The notes beneath the pieces were generated by a model that saw only the letters and a program-made list of their open reading frames with translations, did not search any database and was not told where the DNA came from. A DNA stretch of 64,000 bases from UBA4416 sp040389965 (GTDB taxonomy: Bacteria > Bacteroidota > Bacteroidia > B-17B0 > Aurantibacillaceae). Both the position numbers and the translations under genes were made by a program. The DNA is taken from the NCBI GenBank assembly GCA_040389965.1, contig JAZJZF010000038.1, positions 1 through 64,000 on the forward strand, written 5' to 3'. This document shows, piece by piece, positions 17,650 to 26,971 of this stretch. Within the stretch, counting starts at the first letter, position 1; every line of letters begins with the position of its first letter.

Positions 17650-19617
17650 ATGAAATTTAAATTTTTATTGTTGGTTTATTTAATAAGTCAACTAAACCAC
17701 GTTTTTGCTCAATTAAAAGGAAGCAGTTACCAATTTCCGGAAAGATTCAGTCCAAACTATTTCTTTGATCCGGGTCAATCCTATCTGAAAATTAAAGATA
17801 TACAGGTTGCCGGCTTTACAGCAGACCAAATGGACTATTATAAAATCACGAAAACATACGATGTTCAAAGAGATTTTGATAATAATAGTTATTATTTAGA
17901 ATGGTATGACCTGGAAAAATATTTATATAAACTCATTGATACTATTTTACCTCTTAATATAAAAGCTAAACAACCGTATGATGTTTTTATTGAACGTGAC
18001 ATAGATTACAACGCCCACGCCTTAGGAAATGGTTTTGTCTTTGTAAATATCGGTTTATTAGCCAACTGCAATAACGAATCAGAACTGGCCTATGTTTTAG
18101 GACATGAGATAGGCCATTCTATTTTTAATCATGGTTACATGATCAATTCCAGTTTTGTTTCAGCTTACAATAGAAAAGATTATTCAGGGATAAGTAATCA
18201 ATATGACTTGATGTTTCAAAAAAGCAGAAATGCCGAACTCCAATCTGATTCGTTTGCTTATCGTTGTTTGAATAAAGCGCATCTCAATACTAAAACCATC
18301 GTTAACTCATTAAATACTATTCAGTATGCAGAATATGCATCTACATTCTATGTTAGTAAAACCAGAAGAAGTTCCTATGCAAATTATATGAAAACCTATG
18401 GAACTCATCCAAATTCTCTTGATAGAAAAAAATTGCTGCATAAATTTCAAAAAGAGCATAAAGCAGAGTTAAGCAAATTTGTTATTGATTCAGCTTACTT
18501 CTATAAAATCCGGAAGATTGCGCATGAGGAATGCAAAAAACTAAGTATGGAAAGCGGCGATTATGAAAACTCACTTAAACTTTCCTTTATTGATTATTTA
18601 TTAGGAGATAATAGTTTCAAAAATTTGTTTTACATTTTTGAGTCTACGAGGCGGCTTTTATATACACAGCCGGATCTGTATAAAAGTGGTTTCCTGGCAG
18701 AAGATTTAAAATATTCCGAATTTGAGAATACAAATTCCAGCATTCTAAAAATGCCTGATTTGTTATTTATCGATTCAGTTCAGTTTGTTAAAGCCTCGTC
18801 ACATCCTTTAATTGCTGAGGAGGAAAAACCCTTTAATACCTATGAAGAGGCTTATTTATACTTTACAAATCTGGCTGAAGAAAAAGGATTTAATGAAAGT
18901 GTGTTTAGTAAGGCTTTATATTATTATTCGAAAAAGGATGATGTGAATTTTAAAGACAAGCTTAATAAATACATCGAAAAAGGCAGTGGTTTATTTATGG
19001 ATCTTGCCAATAATCTAAATAAATATGGTTATCCCTATATTAAAGAAGGCAAAACAAACGTACTGATAGACAATTCAACAAATTTCTCTCATAACGATAA
19101 TTATTTTCATTCTTTGCAACGCATTTCAAGTAACAATGATATTTATGCTGCCTTTAAAAATGATTCGGCGAAAATTAAATTAACCCTTATGAACGAGATT
19201 CTGGGTATTATGCCTAATAAATTATTCAATTACCAAAAAATAAAGTGGCATTTAAACCAGCTATATACAGAAAATGATGAGGAGTATTTCTATAAAAAAC
19301 GCTACCAATCAAAAGAAGACATGGAGGAAAGAACAAAGAGAAATAAATACAATAAAAATCTTTTAATATTTGCCCCGGAAATGTATAAATGGTTTGTTGA
19401 CAATAATTTTAACGGCATTTTATATCAGAAAGTAAAATATGAATATCCATCAGTAAAAGCACCTGAAGAATATCATAATTTTTATTCGCTGGGATATTTC
19501 AATTTTTTCGACAACCGCCCTTTCTTTGGTAAATGTATCAGAAACGGTAGCGTTCGTAAACAAAAACCTTCTCTCATGGCAAATGAAGCAAGAGAATACC
19601 TGTTTTATAAAGAATAA
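17650..19617 (+). CDS. Exported M48-like metalloprotease with long C-terminal region
   Basis: The 655-residue protein has a signal peptide (residues 1-21, ending HVFAQ). The zinc site is HEIGH (His152-His156) in YVLGHEIGHSIFNHG, with a plausible third ligand in NAELQSDSFAYR about 40 residues later, as in M48 peptidases. The segment before it (HALGNGFVFVNIGLLANC) is also M48-like. The C-terminal about 350 residues are unlike common M48 proteins and are not recognised. It starts 3 nt after holA. It probably acts in the periplasm. Confidence 0.75.
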   Translation: MKFKFLLLVYLISQLNHVFAQLKGSSYQFPERFSPNYFFDPGQSYLKIKDIQVAGFTADQMDYYKITKTYDVQRDFDNNSYYLEWYDLEKYLYKLIDTILPLNIKAKQPYDVFIERDIDYNAHALGNGFVFVNIGLLANCNNESELAYVLGHEIGHSIFNHGYMINSSFVSAYNRKDYSGISNQYDLMFQKSRNAELQSDSFAYRCLNKAHLNTKTIVNSLNTIQYAEYASTFYVSKTRRSSYANYMKTYGTHPNSLDRKKLLHKFQKEHKAELSKFVIDSAYFYKIRKIAHEECKKLSMESGDYENSLKLSFIDYLLGDNSFKNLFYIFESTRRLLYTQPDLYKSGFLAEDLKYSEFENTNSSILKMPDLLFIDSVQFVKASSHPLIAEEEKPFNTYEEAYLYFTNLAEEKGFNESVFSKALYYYSKKDDVNFKDKLNKYIEKGSGLFMDLANNLNKYGYPYIKEGKTNVLIDNSTNFSHNDNYFHSLQRISSNNDIYAAFKNDSAKIKLTLMNEILGIMPNKLFNYQKIKWHLNQLYTENDEEYFYKKRYQSKEDMEERTKRNKYNKNLLIFAPEMYKWFVDNNFNGILYQKVKYEYPSVKAPEEYHNFYSLGYFNFFDNRPFFGKCIRNGSVRKQKPSLMANEAREYLFYKE

Positions 19618-19675
19618 GGATTAAGCTCTGCTTTATTTTCTGAGGCCATTTTTATTGCCATCATTCATAGCTACA

Positions 19676-21055
19676 TCACTTATACAACTCCACCTTCGTT
19701 TCCATATCGGAACTAATCTTAAACTTTTTTTCGATGGTATAAATCGATCCTTTCAATGCTTTAGAGCGCCATTCTATTCTGTAATTACCGGGCTGCAGAT
19801 AATACACCTGCGATGTAGAACTGTTTAAATTACAAACCCATTCCAGCTTTTTAGTATCTTTTAAAATACAGCCATCACCATTGTCAAGTGCCTTTACTGT
19901 AAGCATTCCGGCATTTGGCAGTTCTATTAATTTTGTTTGCGATTGCTCTACTTTTACAGCATTAATATAAGTACGGGGTAATGTTAAGATCTCAAGGTCA
20001 TAACTGCCGGTAATATATTTTTCTACCGTATTCATTTGCTGCACATTGAGTGTTTGCATATTACTGTTTGATTTACGGACAATACTTTTAATACGCTCGT
20101 TATAATTGTAAACTCCCTGCGGACGTTTTAGTTCTATAAAGCCTTGCGGGGCGTCAATAGGAATGATCGTATGTTTTCCCTGCGTCAGTTTTATGTCTTT
20201 ACTTTCTACAGGTGGTATTGTATGGGCCACCACTTTATAGGTTGGGAAATCGTCCAGATATAAGGTATCAGGATTATTCAGCCTGTTTAATGTATGAATG
20301 TAATTGTAAACGTATTTCCCTGTAGCTGTATTATAAAATGTCATGTTAACATTTGTTTCTGTTGGCAGGGATTTCGTATCTAATAAATTAACCTGTGAAG
20401 AGGTTTTATTTAATTTTTGTTTGGAGATAATTGTATTAATATCCGTAAGGGTATTGGTATCATCAAAATCGTAATAATCACCCACACATTCAAAGGTTTT
20501 TATTTGCTCAGGCGTTAAGCCAATACCAATAATGAAAGGCTTTACGACGATGCCTTTTTCCATGAGTTTTTGTCTGGCTTTACATGGATCACCCTCACAT
20601 TCCTCTATTCCGTCGGTTATTAAAATAATGGTATTAATAGCTTTTGTATCCGGAAAATCGTTGGCTGCTTCCGTTAAAGAATGTTCTATAGGCGTAATAC
20701 CCGTTGGCTGAGCTTCAGATACTTTGGATTTTATTAAACTGGCATTTCCTTTTGCAAAAGGGACTACCAGTTTTGAATCTTTACAATCGCCGGGAGGATA
20801 TTTTACAGTATGTCCGTACATCCGCAAAGCAAACACCATATTTTTTTGCTTACTTAAACTGTCAATAAATTTATAAAAAAGCTCTTTAGCGCCCTGTATG
20901 CGGGTTTTATCGCCATGTTTTGTTTTCATGCTGTTACTGGCATCAAATACAAACAAAACCCTCGTAATAGTAGGTTCCGTTTTCTTTACCTGTGCGCTAA
21001 CAACAGGAGATACAAGCAGAAATACAATAATTATTTTAAAGAAGAAAGGGTTCAT
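19676..21055 (-). CDS. Exported von Willebrand factor A-domain protein
   Basis: There is a signal peptide (residues 1-21, ending VSAQ). Residues 30-215 are a VWA domain with a complete MIDAS motif (DASNSM, a Thr in TGITPIEHSL, and Asp in LITDGIEECEGDPC). The rest is beta-rich, with repeats like LELKRPQGVYNYNER and YYLQPGNYRIEWRSK, suggesting Ig-like or carboxypeptidase-regulatory folds. VWA domains bind metal-dependent protein partners. It is likely a periplasmic or surface protein. No Por sorting tail is seen. Confidence 0.75.
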   Translation of the reverse strand: MNPFFFKIIIVFLLVSPVVSAQVKKTEPTITRVLFVFDASNSMKTKHGDKTRIQGAKELFYKFIDSLSKQKNMVFALRMYGHTVKYPPGDCKDSKLVVPFAKGNASLIKSKVSEAQPTGITPIEHSLTEAANDFPDTKAINTIILITDGIEECEGDPCKARQKLMEKGIVVKPFIIGIGLTPEQIKTFECVGDYYDFDDTNTLTDINTIISKQKLNKTSSQVNLLDTKSLPTETNVNMTFYNTATGKYVYNYIHTLNRLNNPDTLYLDDFPTYKVVAHTIPPVESKDIKLTQGKHTIIPIDAPQGFIELKRPQGVYNYNERIKSIVRKSNSNMQTLNVQQMNTVEKYITGSYDLEILTLPRTYINAVKVEQSQTKLIELPNAGMLTVKALDNGDGCILKDTKKLEWVCNLNSSTSQVYYLQPGNYRIEWRSKALKGSIYTIEKKFKISSDMETKVELYK

Positions 21056-21071
21056 TTACTTATTATAATTC

Positions 21072-21079
21072 CAAAAGTA
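21072..21079 (-). promoter_or_regulatory. -7 box for the VWA gene
   Basis: TACTTTTG on the minus strand is an exact TAnnTTTG match, 16 nt before the start codon. Confidence 0.4.
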
Positions 21080-21141
21080 AAGCAGGATACATCTATAAAT
21101 TGGATTATAAAAGAAACTTATTAAATGCCTGATGCTAAGAA

Positions 21142-23169
21142 TTACTTAATAAGGTTAACATAGCCCTTGAGCTGAATAAACTCTCCTCTGGCATTTTTAT
21201 ATTCGATCAGGTAAACAAATACATCGTCGGTAACACCTTTGCCGTCCCATCCGTCGGTATCGCTTTCGGTATGAAATACCCTGGTTCCCCAACGGTCGAA
21301 AACGGTTACTTTATAATCGGTTTTTTCAACGTACTGAGCCACCGGCAACCATATTTTATTTAAGCCATTAGGACAAAAAGCATTAGGCACAAACACACTT
21401 ACTTCCACATAAGCATCTGCAGGGTTCGACCTTGCCGAATCTTTATACATATAGATATTCCCGGCACCTTCTACAGCTTCCACATAATAGGAAAACTTGC
21501 CCTGTTCGCTTGCAAAATCTTCCACATCATCCACATAAACCCTTGTACCATAAGGCACATTGGTTACTGCTACAGGATTAAACACCCCGTTAACGGCACG
21601 GTAAATATTATAGGATTGAACACCACCCGACCAACTGGAATAATCATCCCAGGTTAAGGTATTGTAGAAAATATTTGTATTATCATTAGACACATGTAGC
21701 AATATGGTTTTTGAAACATTACTGAATTTCCCAGGATTACCGCAACTATCAGAGATTTGAACTTTATAGTAGTAATTTTTTTCAGTCGTTTTTACGTCCT
21801 TATCAAGATAGGTAACAATAGTTGAAGGAACCGATGTCAGATAGCTTACCTGGCTAAATGTAATACCATCCAGTGATTTAAAAATAGTAGCTCCTTTATA
21901 TGCTCTGCTGTTATCGATCACAAAACGGACTTCTACATTTTTATCGGCATTTACACTCACCGATTTAATATACACATAAGAAGGTCCCTGTGGTGCTGTT
22001 GCTGTAAGGCATTTAACATTTGAGTTAGCAGTAATACCTTCACCAGTATTAAATACTTTTACATAGTAGCAATATGTATCACCGGGATTTAAATTGGCAT
22101 GAGAAAAGGCATTGGCCGAAGTAGTGCCTATAACCGTTGCAGGTGCACCATTGATAGAACAATACACATTATATTTTGAAATACCCTGCGGTAAATTTCC
22201 ATAATTAGACCAGGAAAGTTTGGCCGTTCTTCCGCAAAAATCATAGTTAAGCCCTAAGAAAACTGTTTTTTGAGGGCTATTGGTTAATAATGTAATATTG
22301 CCGCAACTATCCATTGCAGCAATAACAAAGGCTTCGGCACCTGATGTAGATGTAGAATTGGTATAAGTATAACTTGTATTAAATTGCCCGTGAATAGTAT
22401 CTATAGGCTGGTTTGTAGCTCCTGCAAGATAAACCACATACCTTGTCACATCAGGAGTAAGAGAAGGTTCCCAACCTATTGTAACAGAACCATTAGGATT
22501 AACGGAAACAGAATCCAAAAAAGGAATATTAGGTGGCGTTTGATCATGAAATAATCCGCCATTGATATTAGATTGAGAAACACATCCCATGGCATCAGTC
22601 GTTTCAACCTTGTAATTGTAAGAAATACTACAAATGGTAATCGTATCTACGTAACTAAGGTTTGTGCCCGTGTATAGGGGTGTCCATACAGTTGGAGGCG
22701 ATTCTCTAGATAATGTAAATGTTGGTGAACCTGTTGGGAGGATCGGGCTGTGTATTCTATTCCAGCTAAGTAACGGCCTTGCTGCAATACTGGAACCTCC
22801 AATATTTAAAAAAATGGAACGAATGGTATCAGAAGACGCAGACACACTGGCTCCTGCACTGCTAGTGGTTTTCACAAAATAATACTGAGACTGAACGGTA
22901 CCATTTGTGGTAGTATGTAAAAATGTATTTTGATTATAGACATTAACACTACCTACCCATCCATAAGGTCCACCGGAAGTTGACGCGCTATACACCTCAT
23001 AACTGGTAAATAAGCCGGAAGGATCGGGCGGAATAACCCACGTTAAAGTAACATTACCATTGGCACTAACAGAGGCGCAACGCAAAGAAGGCGGCCCTAC
23101 CTGTGCATTCATGTTCGTGAGCACAAAAAAAGCCGTAAGTAACAAAATATATGACCTCAATTTCTTCAA
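21142..23169 (-). CDS. Fibronectin-type III surface protein with type B Por sorting tail
   Basis: The 675-residue protein has a signal peptide (residues 1-22) and about five fibronectin III-like repeats (for example SVSANGNVTLTWVIPPDPSG, SVNPNGSVTIGWEPSLTPD, SVNADKNVEVRFVIDN). It ends in the gliding motility-associated C-terminal domain: VPNAFCPNGLNKIWLP, YKVTVFDRWGTRVFHT and WDGKG. That tail directs export by the type IX system and is retained or linked at the surface. It is probably an adhesin or surface fibre. It is unrelated to its neighbours. Confidence 0.85.
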   Translation of the reverse strand: MKKLRSYILLLTAFFVLTNMNAQVGPPSLRCASVSANGNVTLTWVIPPDPSGLFTSYEVYSASTSGGPYGWVGSVNVYNQNTFLHTTTNGTVQSQYYFVKTTSSAGASVSASSDTIRSIFLNIGGSSIAARPLLSWNRIHSPILPTGSPTFTLSRESPPTVWTPLYTGTNLSYVDTITICSISYNYKVETTDAMGCVSQSNINGGLFHDQTPPNIPFLDSVSVNPNGSVTIGWEPSLTPDVTRYVVYLAGATNQPIDTIHGQFNTSYTYTNSTSTSGAEAFVIAAMDSCGNITLLTNSPQKTVFLGLNYDFCGRTAKLSWSNYGNLPQGISKYNVYCSINGAPATVIGTTSANAFSHANLNPGDTYCYYVKVFNTGEGITANSNVKCLTATAPQGPSYVYIKSVSVNADKNVEVRFVIDNSRAYKGATIFKSLDGITFSQVSYLTSVPSTIVTYLDKDVKTTEKNYYYKVQISDSCGNPGKFSNVSKTILLHVSNDNTNIFYNTLTWDDYSSWSGGVQSYNIYRAVNGVFNPVAVTNVPYGTRVYVDDVEDFASEQGKFSYYVEAVEGAGNIYMYKDSARSNPADAYVEVSVFVPNAFCPNGLNKIWLPVAQYVEKTDYKVTVFDRWGTRVFHTESDTDGWDGKGVTDDVFVYLIEYKNARGEFIQLKGYVNLIK

Positions 23170-23323
23170 AGAGAAAACGTTAAATTATTGTCTTTCAACA
23201 ACAAAGAAACGAAAATTAGGCGACTTTAGTATGCCAAAAATCTAAAAATCTTTTAAACAAAGGTATTTAATGAGTAGAGACTCAAAAATGGTATTATTTT
23301 TAAACCTATCCCAACAAAAACAA

Positions 23324-23331
23324 TATTTTTG
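23324..23331 (+). promoter_or_regulatory. -7 box for the thiolase gene
   Basis: TATTTTTG is an exact TAnnTTTG match, 23 nt before the ATG. No clear -33 element is seen. Confidence 0.45.
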
Positions 23332-23354
23332 TAGCACATTTTAAAATTGATATT

Positions 23355-24559
23355 ATGCAACAGGCTTACATTATAAATGGTGTCAGAACTCCTATAGGAA
23401 ACTTTGGAGGCTCGCTTTCCACAATCCGTACAGATGATTTGGCAACTTTGGTATTAAAGGAACTCATGAAAAAAAATCCTACGGTTGACTGGACAAAAGT
23501 AGCGGATGTAATTATGGGTTGTGCCAACCAGGCTGGGGAAGATAACCGTAACGTGGCACGTATGGCTTCTTTAATGGCCGGCTTACCGGTTAGTGTTCCG
23601 GGGCAAACTGTAAACCGTTTATGTGCTTCCGGATTAAGCGCTACAATAGATGCTGCAAGGTATATACAATTAGGGGATGCAGATTTAATGATCTCATCGG
23701 GTGTTGAAAACATGACCCGTGGCCATTGGTAATGAGTAAAGCGGGCTCTGCTTTTGGAAGAGACCAACAACTGTTTGACAGTAGCTTTGGCTGGAGGTTT
23801 ATTAATCCGAAATTAAAAGAACAGTATGGCGTTGATGCCATGGGCGATACAGCAGAGAATGTAGCGGAAATGCAAAAAGTAAGCCGCGAAGACCAGGATG
23901 CTTTTGCTTTGTGGAGTCAGCAGAAAGCAGCAAAAGCAACTGCTGCAGGCCGTTTCGAAAAAGAAATTATTTCAGTAGAGATCCCGCAAAAAAAAGGAGA
24001 TGCTCTTATTTTTAATAAAGATGAATTTGCAAAACCAACAACAACCCTGGAAGGTTTACAAAAATTAAAACCTGCGTTTAAAAAAGACGGAAGTGTTACT
24101 GCCGGAAATGCTGCAGGTTTAAATGATGGCGCTGCTGCTATTTTACTGGCAAACGAACACGCTATTAAATCCTATAACTTACAGCCTTTGGCAAGAATTG
24201 TGAGCAGTGCCGTTGTTGGTATTGAGCCACGCATTATGGGATTAGGCCCTGTAGAGGCTGCAAAACAAGCGCTTAAAAAAGCAAATTTAACCTGGAACGA
24301 TATTGATATTATTGAACTAAACGAAGCTTTTGCATCACAGGCATTAGGCTGTACACGTTTATGGGGGCTTGATGACAAAGATTCGCGTATTAATCCTAAC
24401 GGTGGTGCCATTGCTTTAGGACATCCTTTGGGAATGACCGGTGCAAGAATCATTAACACGGCTGCAATTGAGCTAAACCTTCAGAATAAAAAATACGCGC
24501 TGGTTACCATGTGTATTGGTGTTGGACAAGGCTACGCTGCCATCATTGAGAAAGCTTAA
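23355..24559 (+). pseudogene. Acetyl-CoA acyltransferase (thiolase), split by a 1-nt frameshift
   Basis: Two reading frames (23355-23732 and 23726-24559) together make a complete thiolase of about 400 residues: AYIINGVRTPIGNFGG, active-site Cys in NRLCASGLSA, His in ALGHPLGMTGAR and the second Cys in TMCIGVGQG. The first frame ends after GVENMTRGHW. Adding one base in the run at about 23720-23727 restores RG-P-x-VMSK and joins the halves, so a single base is missing. No slippery heptamer is visible. Either this is a sequencing or assembly error in a living gene, or a recent inactivation. Thiolases of this class cleave 3-ketoacyl-CoA (beta-oxidation or beta-ketoadipate-like routes). Confidence 0.85.
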
Positions 24560-24584
24560 GTTTAAATTGCGTTGCAGGTATAAA

Positions 24585-25040
24585 CTATTTTTGCTCCAAT
24601 AACGACATTAGTTTTTTATTGAATTCAGGTGTCTTTTTACCCAGAGGCTCAAAAAATTCTGCGTCAAATTTCTCTACAGCTACTACGGCCTGTTTAATTA
24701 CTTTTTTTCCTTCTTCCGTTAAAGCAACTGTCTTAGCTCTTGTATCGGTAGAATGTTCCTCTCGTTTGATGAATCCTTTGGTTTGAAGCGTACGCAAAAC
24801 GGTTGATGTAGTCATAGGATCAATTTTTGTATTAGAAGACAATACAACCTGTGTTACATCCTGCTTATGAAGCGTTAACCAATGAATGCTTGCTAATAGT
24901 ACATATTGCGAATGTGTGAGGTCATATTTCTCAAGCGCTTTTTTAATTTCACGTTGCCATAAATTAGTCACCTGCCATAATAAAAAACCGGGGCTGTCTT
25001 CTGCCGCTTCAAAGCCAAATGTATTATCGGGTGATTTCAT
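24585..25040 (-). CDS. MarR-family transcriptional regulator
   Basis: The 151-residue protein has a typical MarR winged helix: LTHSQYVLLASIHWL, VTQVVLSSNTKIDPMTTSTVLRTLQTKGFIKREE (in pieces) and the wing DTRAKTVALTEEGKKV. MarR dimers bind palindromes and are released by ligands. It is last in the operon after the SRPBCC and EVE genes. The 24-bp palindrome in front of that operon (25958-25981) is its likely operator, giving autoregulation. Confidence 0.9.
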   Translation of the reverse strand: MKSPDNTFGFEAAEDSPGFLLWQVTNLWQREIKKALEKYDLTHSQYVLLASIHWLTLHKQDVTQVVLSSNTKIDPMTTSTVLRTLQTKGFIKREEHSTDTRAKTVALTEEGKKVIKQAVVAVEKFDAEFFEPLGKKTPEFNKKLMSLLEQK

Positions 25041-25075
25041 ATGTTAATATTATTCTTTGGTATAATAAAGTATTT

Positions 25076-25495
25076 TTATTTCAATAAATGAGAACTGATC
25101 AGGTCAAAATCTTTTTTATGGATCTCGAAAAATCCAAACCGGAAAGGATATCCCCACGATTTTTTATTTTGAATAAATTCAAGATCATTAATGAATGGCA
25201 AGATAGAGATTTCATGACAATCATAAAACTTTATATTCCGACGGAAAGGAATAAAATCATCACTCATTTGAAAAGGATAAATGGATTCATCCATCACCTC
25301 CCCTATTGCTGTAAAAGATTGTAATTTATCGCTTCCTGTCATGGTTATTTTGGGCGAATAGATCAAAAATCCATCGCCCTTTTTCATCCTCTTTAAAGGA
25401 GCCTCTTTACCATGACAAACCTGTGTAAATCCGCCAAAGATAACACGCATAGCATGTTCTTTAGAAATTACGGCTATCCAGTATTTTGTTTCCAT
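25076..25495 (-). CDS. EVE-domain protein
   Basis: The 139-residue protein matches the EVE/UPF0310 fold: YWIAVISKEHAMRVIFGGF at the start, MKKGDGFLIYSP, FTAIGEVMDE and FIPFRRNIKFYDCHEISI. EVE domains belong to the PUA/YTH-like superfamily and are proposed to read modified bases; they occur in defence and in stress contexts. Its start overlaps the stop of the SRPBCC gene by one base (TAATG), which implies coupled translation. The partner substrate is unknown. Confidence 0.85.
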   Translation of the reverse strand: METKYWIAVISKEHAMRVIFGGFTQVCHGKEAPLKRMKKGDGFLIYSPKITMTGSDKLQSFTAIGEVMDESIYPFQMSDDFIPFRRNIKFYDCHEISILPFINDLEFIQNKKSWGYPFRFGFFEIHKKDFDLISSHLLK

Positions 25496-25917
25496 TACAA
25501 TGTTTTTGCATGTTGCACCTGTGCCTGCATTTCAACCGGCATGGCATCGGCTATTCCCTGTGCTACTAATTTTCTCCACAAAAATCCAAGAATACCTTCC
25601 ACCGTCATGGTTGTTGTTATTTTTAAACCATCCGGGGTTTCCGTAAACTCGTGTTTACCATACATTTTTGCCAAAGGAAACTTTGTGTAATCTGTAAAGC
25701 TTTTATTTTTTGAAGTTTCAATAAGTTTAATTTTCACTTTTGGCCCGCCTTTGGGTTTTAAAATAAAATAATTTCCTTTTTCAAATTCACCTTCCAGATT
25801 AGCATATTCAACTCCTGCATCCCAGGTATGCCATTGATTTACGTTTGAAAAAAGTTTCCACAACTGTTCTTTTGTTACTTCTTTGGTAACGATTGAATGA
25901 GATTTTGTCCGCATCAT
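25495..25917 (-). CDS. SRPBCC (AHSA1/polyketide cyclase-like) protein
   Basis: The 140-residue protein has the START-like fold: SIVTKEVTKEQLWKLFSNVNQWHTWDAGVE, then FEKGNYFILKPKGG and FTETPDGLKITTTMTVEGILG (in pieces). Such proteins bind hydrophobic ligands in a deep pocket. It is first in the operon with EVE and MarR genes. Because it faces an obvious MarR-type operator, it may bind or process the ligand that MarR senses; this is inference. Confidence 0.8.
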   Translation of the reverse strand: MMRTKSHSIVTKEVTKEQLWKLFSNVNQWHTWDAGVEYANLEGEFEKGNYFILKPKGGPKVKIKLIETSKNKSFTDYTKFPLAKMYGKHEFTETPDGLKITTTMTVEGILGFLWRKLVAQGIADAMPVEMQAQVQHAKTL

Positions 25918-25954
25918 GTTTCTGTTTAAATAGTAAATAAATATATTATCAGTA

Positions 25955-25981
25955 CAAATATAGTAAGTTAACTTACTATAT
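25955..25981 (-). promoter_or_regulatory. MarR-type operator overlapping the operon's -7 box
   Basis: A perfect 24-bp palindrome (25958-25981, half-site ATATAGTAAGTT) overlaps an exact TATATTTG -7 box on the minus strand (25962-25955). The start codon of the SRPBCC gene is 37 nt downstream. Binding here would block RNA polymerase. The last gene of the operon is the MarR regulator. Confidence 0.75.
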
Positions 25982-26022
25982 ACAGATAAATTTTCAATGC
26001 CGCCGCTTGGTCTTTAAAAACG

Positions 26023-26883
26023 CTATTTTTTATTTCTGGGGTGGTAACTTAGGATGTTTTCCCTTAAAAAATATTGATCCAGATGGGTATAGATCTCTGT
26101 GGTAGTAATACTTTCATGCCCCAGCATTTCCTGAACGGCACGTAAATCGGCTCCTCCTTCCACTAAATGGGTGGCAAAGGAATGCCTGAAAGTATGCGGA
26201 CTCAATATTTTTCTGATTCCCGCTTTTTCAGCCAGGTCTTTTATCACGTAAAATACCATTTGCCGGGTAATGGGGGTTCCGCGTTTACTTAGAAAGATCA
26301 TATCCTCGCTGTTTTTTTTCACGGCAATATGACTCCGGTGGTGGGTAATATAATTATCTATTAAACGCAAGGCAGATTTACCAATGGGTACAAGGCGCTG
26401 TTTATCTCCTTTACCAATCACACTGATAAAGCCATCGTTTCTATGCAGATCGCTTTGCTTCAGCGAAATTAATTCGGAAACCCTTAAACCACAACTGTAC
26501 ATGGTTTCCAGCATGGCCAAATTACGTTCGCCTTCGGGCGTGCTCCTGTCAATCAGACCCAGCATTTGGTCAATCTCCTCCACACTTAAAAACACAGGCA
26601 ACTTCCTTTTTATCCTCGGAGTTTCCAGTAATTCAGCAGGATTATTTTGAATGTAATTTTCGAGGATCAGAAATTTAAAAAAGTGCTTGATCCCTGAAAT
26701 AATGCGTGATTGCGTAGTTTCTGTAAAATGAAATTCCGAAATATATTTCAGGAATTCCTGCAGGTCTTTTAACGTAATATCGGCCGGTGTTTTTGAAGGA
26801 TGGTACAATTCAACAAAAGCCATCAATTTCTCAATATCGCTCTCATAGGAAACAACCGAGTTTTCGGACAGGGATTTTTCCAC
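26023..26883 (-). CDS. xerD: Tyrosine recombinase XerD
   Basis: This is a site-specific recombinase that resolves chromosome dimers. The N-terminal SAM-like core-binding domain (SLSENSVVSYESDIEKLMAF) is followed by the catalytic domain with Arg in SCGLRVSELISL, HTFRHSFATHL, GHESITTTEIY and the nucleophile Tyr. The GTG at 26883 is a conservative start: homology to family N-termini continues about 20 codons upstream in frame (LKLWKTNISDFKYYLQ), where there is no ATG, GTG or TTG before the stop, only ATT and CTG. The true start is therefore unclear. It is divergent from aroQ, an arrangement common in Bacteroidota. Confidence 0.9.
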   Translation of the reverse strand: MEKSLSENSVVSYESDIEKLMAFVELYHPSKTPADITLKDLQEFLKYISEFHFTETTQSRIISGIKHFFKFLILENYIQNNPAELLETPRIKRKLPVFLSVEEIDQMLGLIDRSTPEGERNLAMLETMYSCGLRVSELISLKQSDLHRNDGFISVIGKGDKQRLVPIGKSALRLIDNYITHHRSHIAVKKNSEDMIFLSKRGTPITRQMVFYVIKDLAEKAGIRKILSPHTFRHSFATHLVEGGADLRAVQEMLGHESITTTEIYTHLDQYFLRENILSYHPRNKK

Positions 26884-26940
26884 CTGAAGGTAATATTTAA
26901 AATCGCTGATATTTGTTTTCCAAAGTTTCAGAGTAATGCC

Positions 26941-26948
26941 TAAATTTG
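26941..26948 (+). promoter_or_regulatory. -7 box for aroQ
   Basis: TAAATTTG is an exact TAnnTTTG match, 23 nt before the GTG of aroQ. No -33 element at the usual distance. Confidence 0.4.
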
Positions 26949-26971
26949 GTTGAATACTAAATCAAAATAAC

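Noticed and set aside
23710..23735. Programmed -1 frameshift in the thiolase
   Set aside because: There is no slippery heptamer or downstream structure, and thiolases are not known to need one; an error or mutation is simpler.
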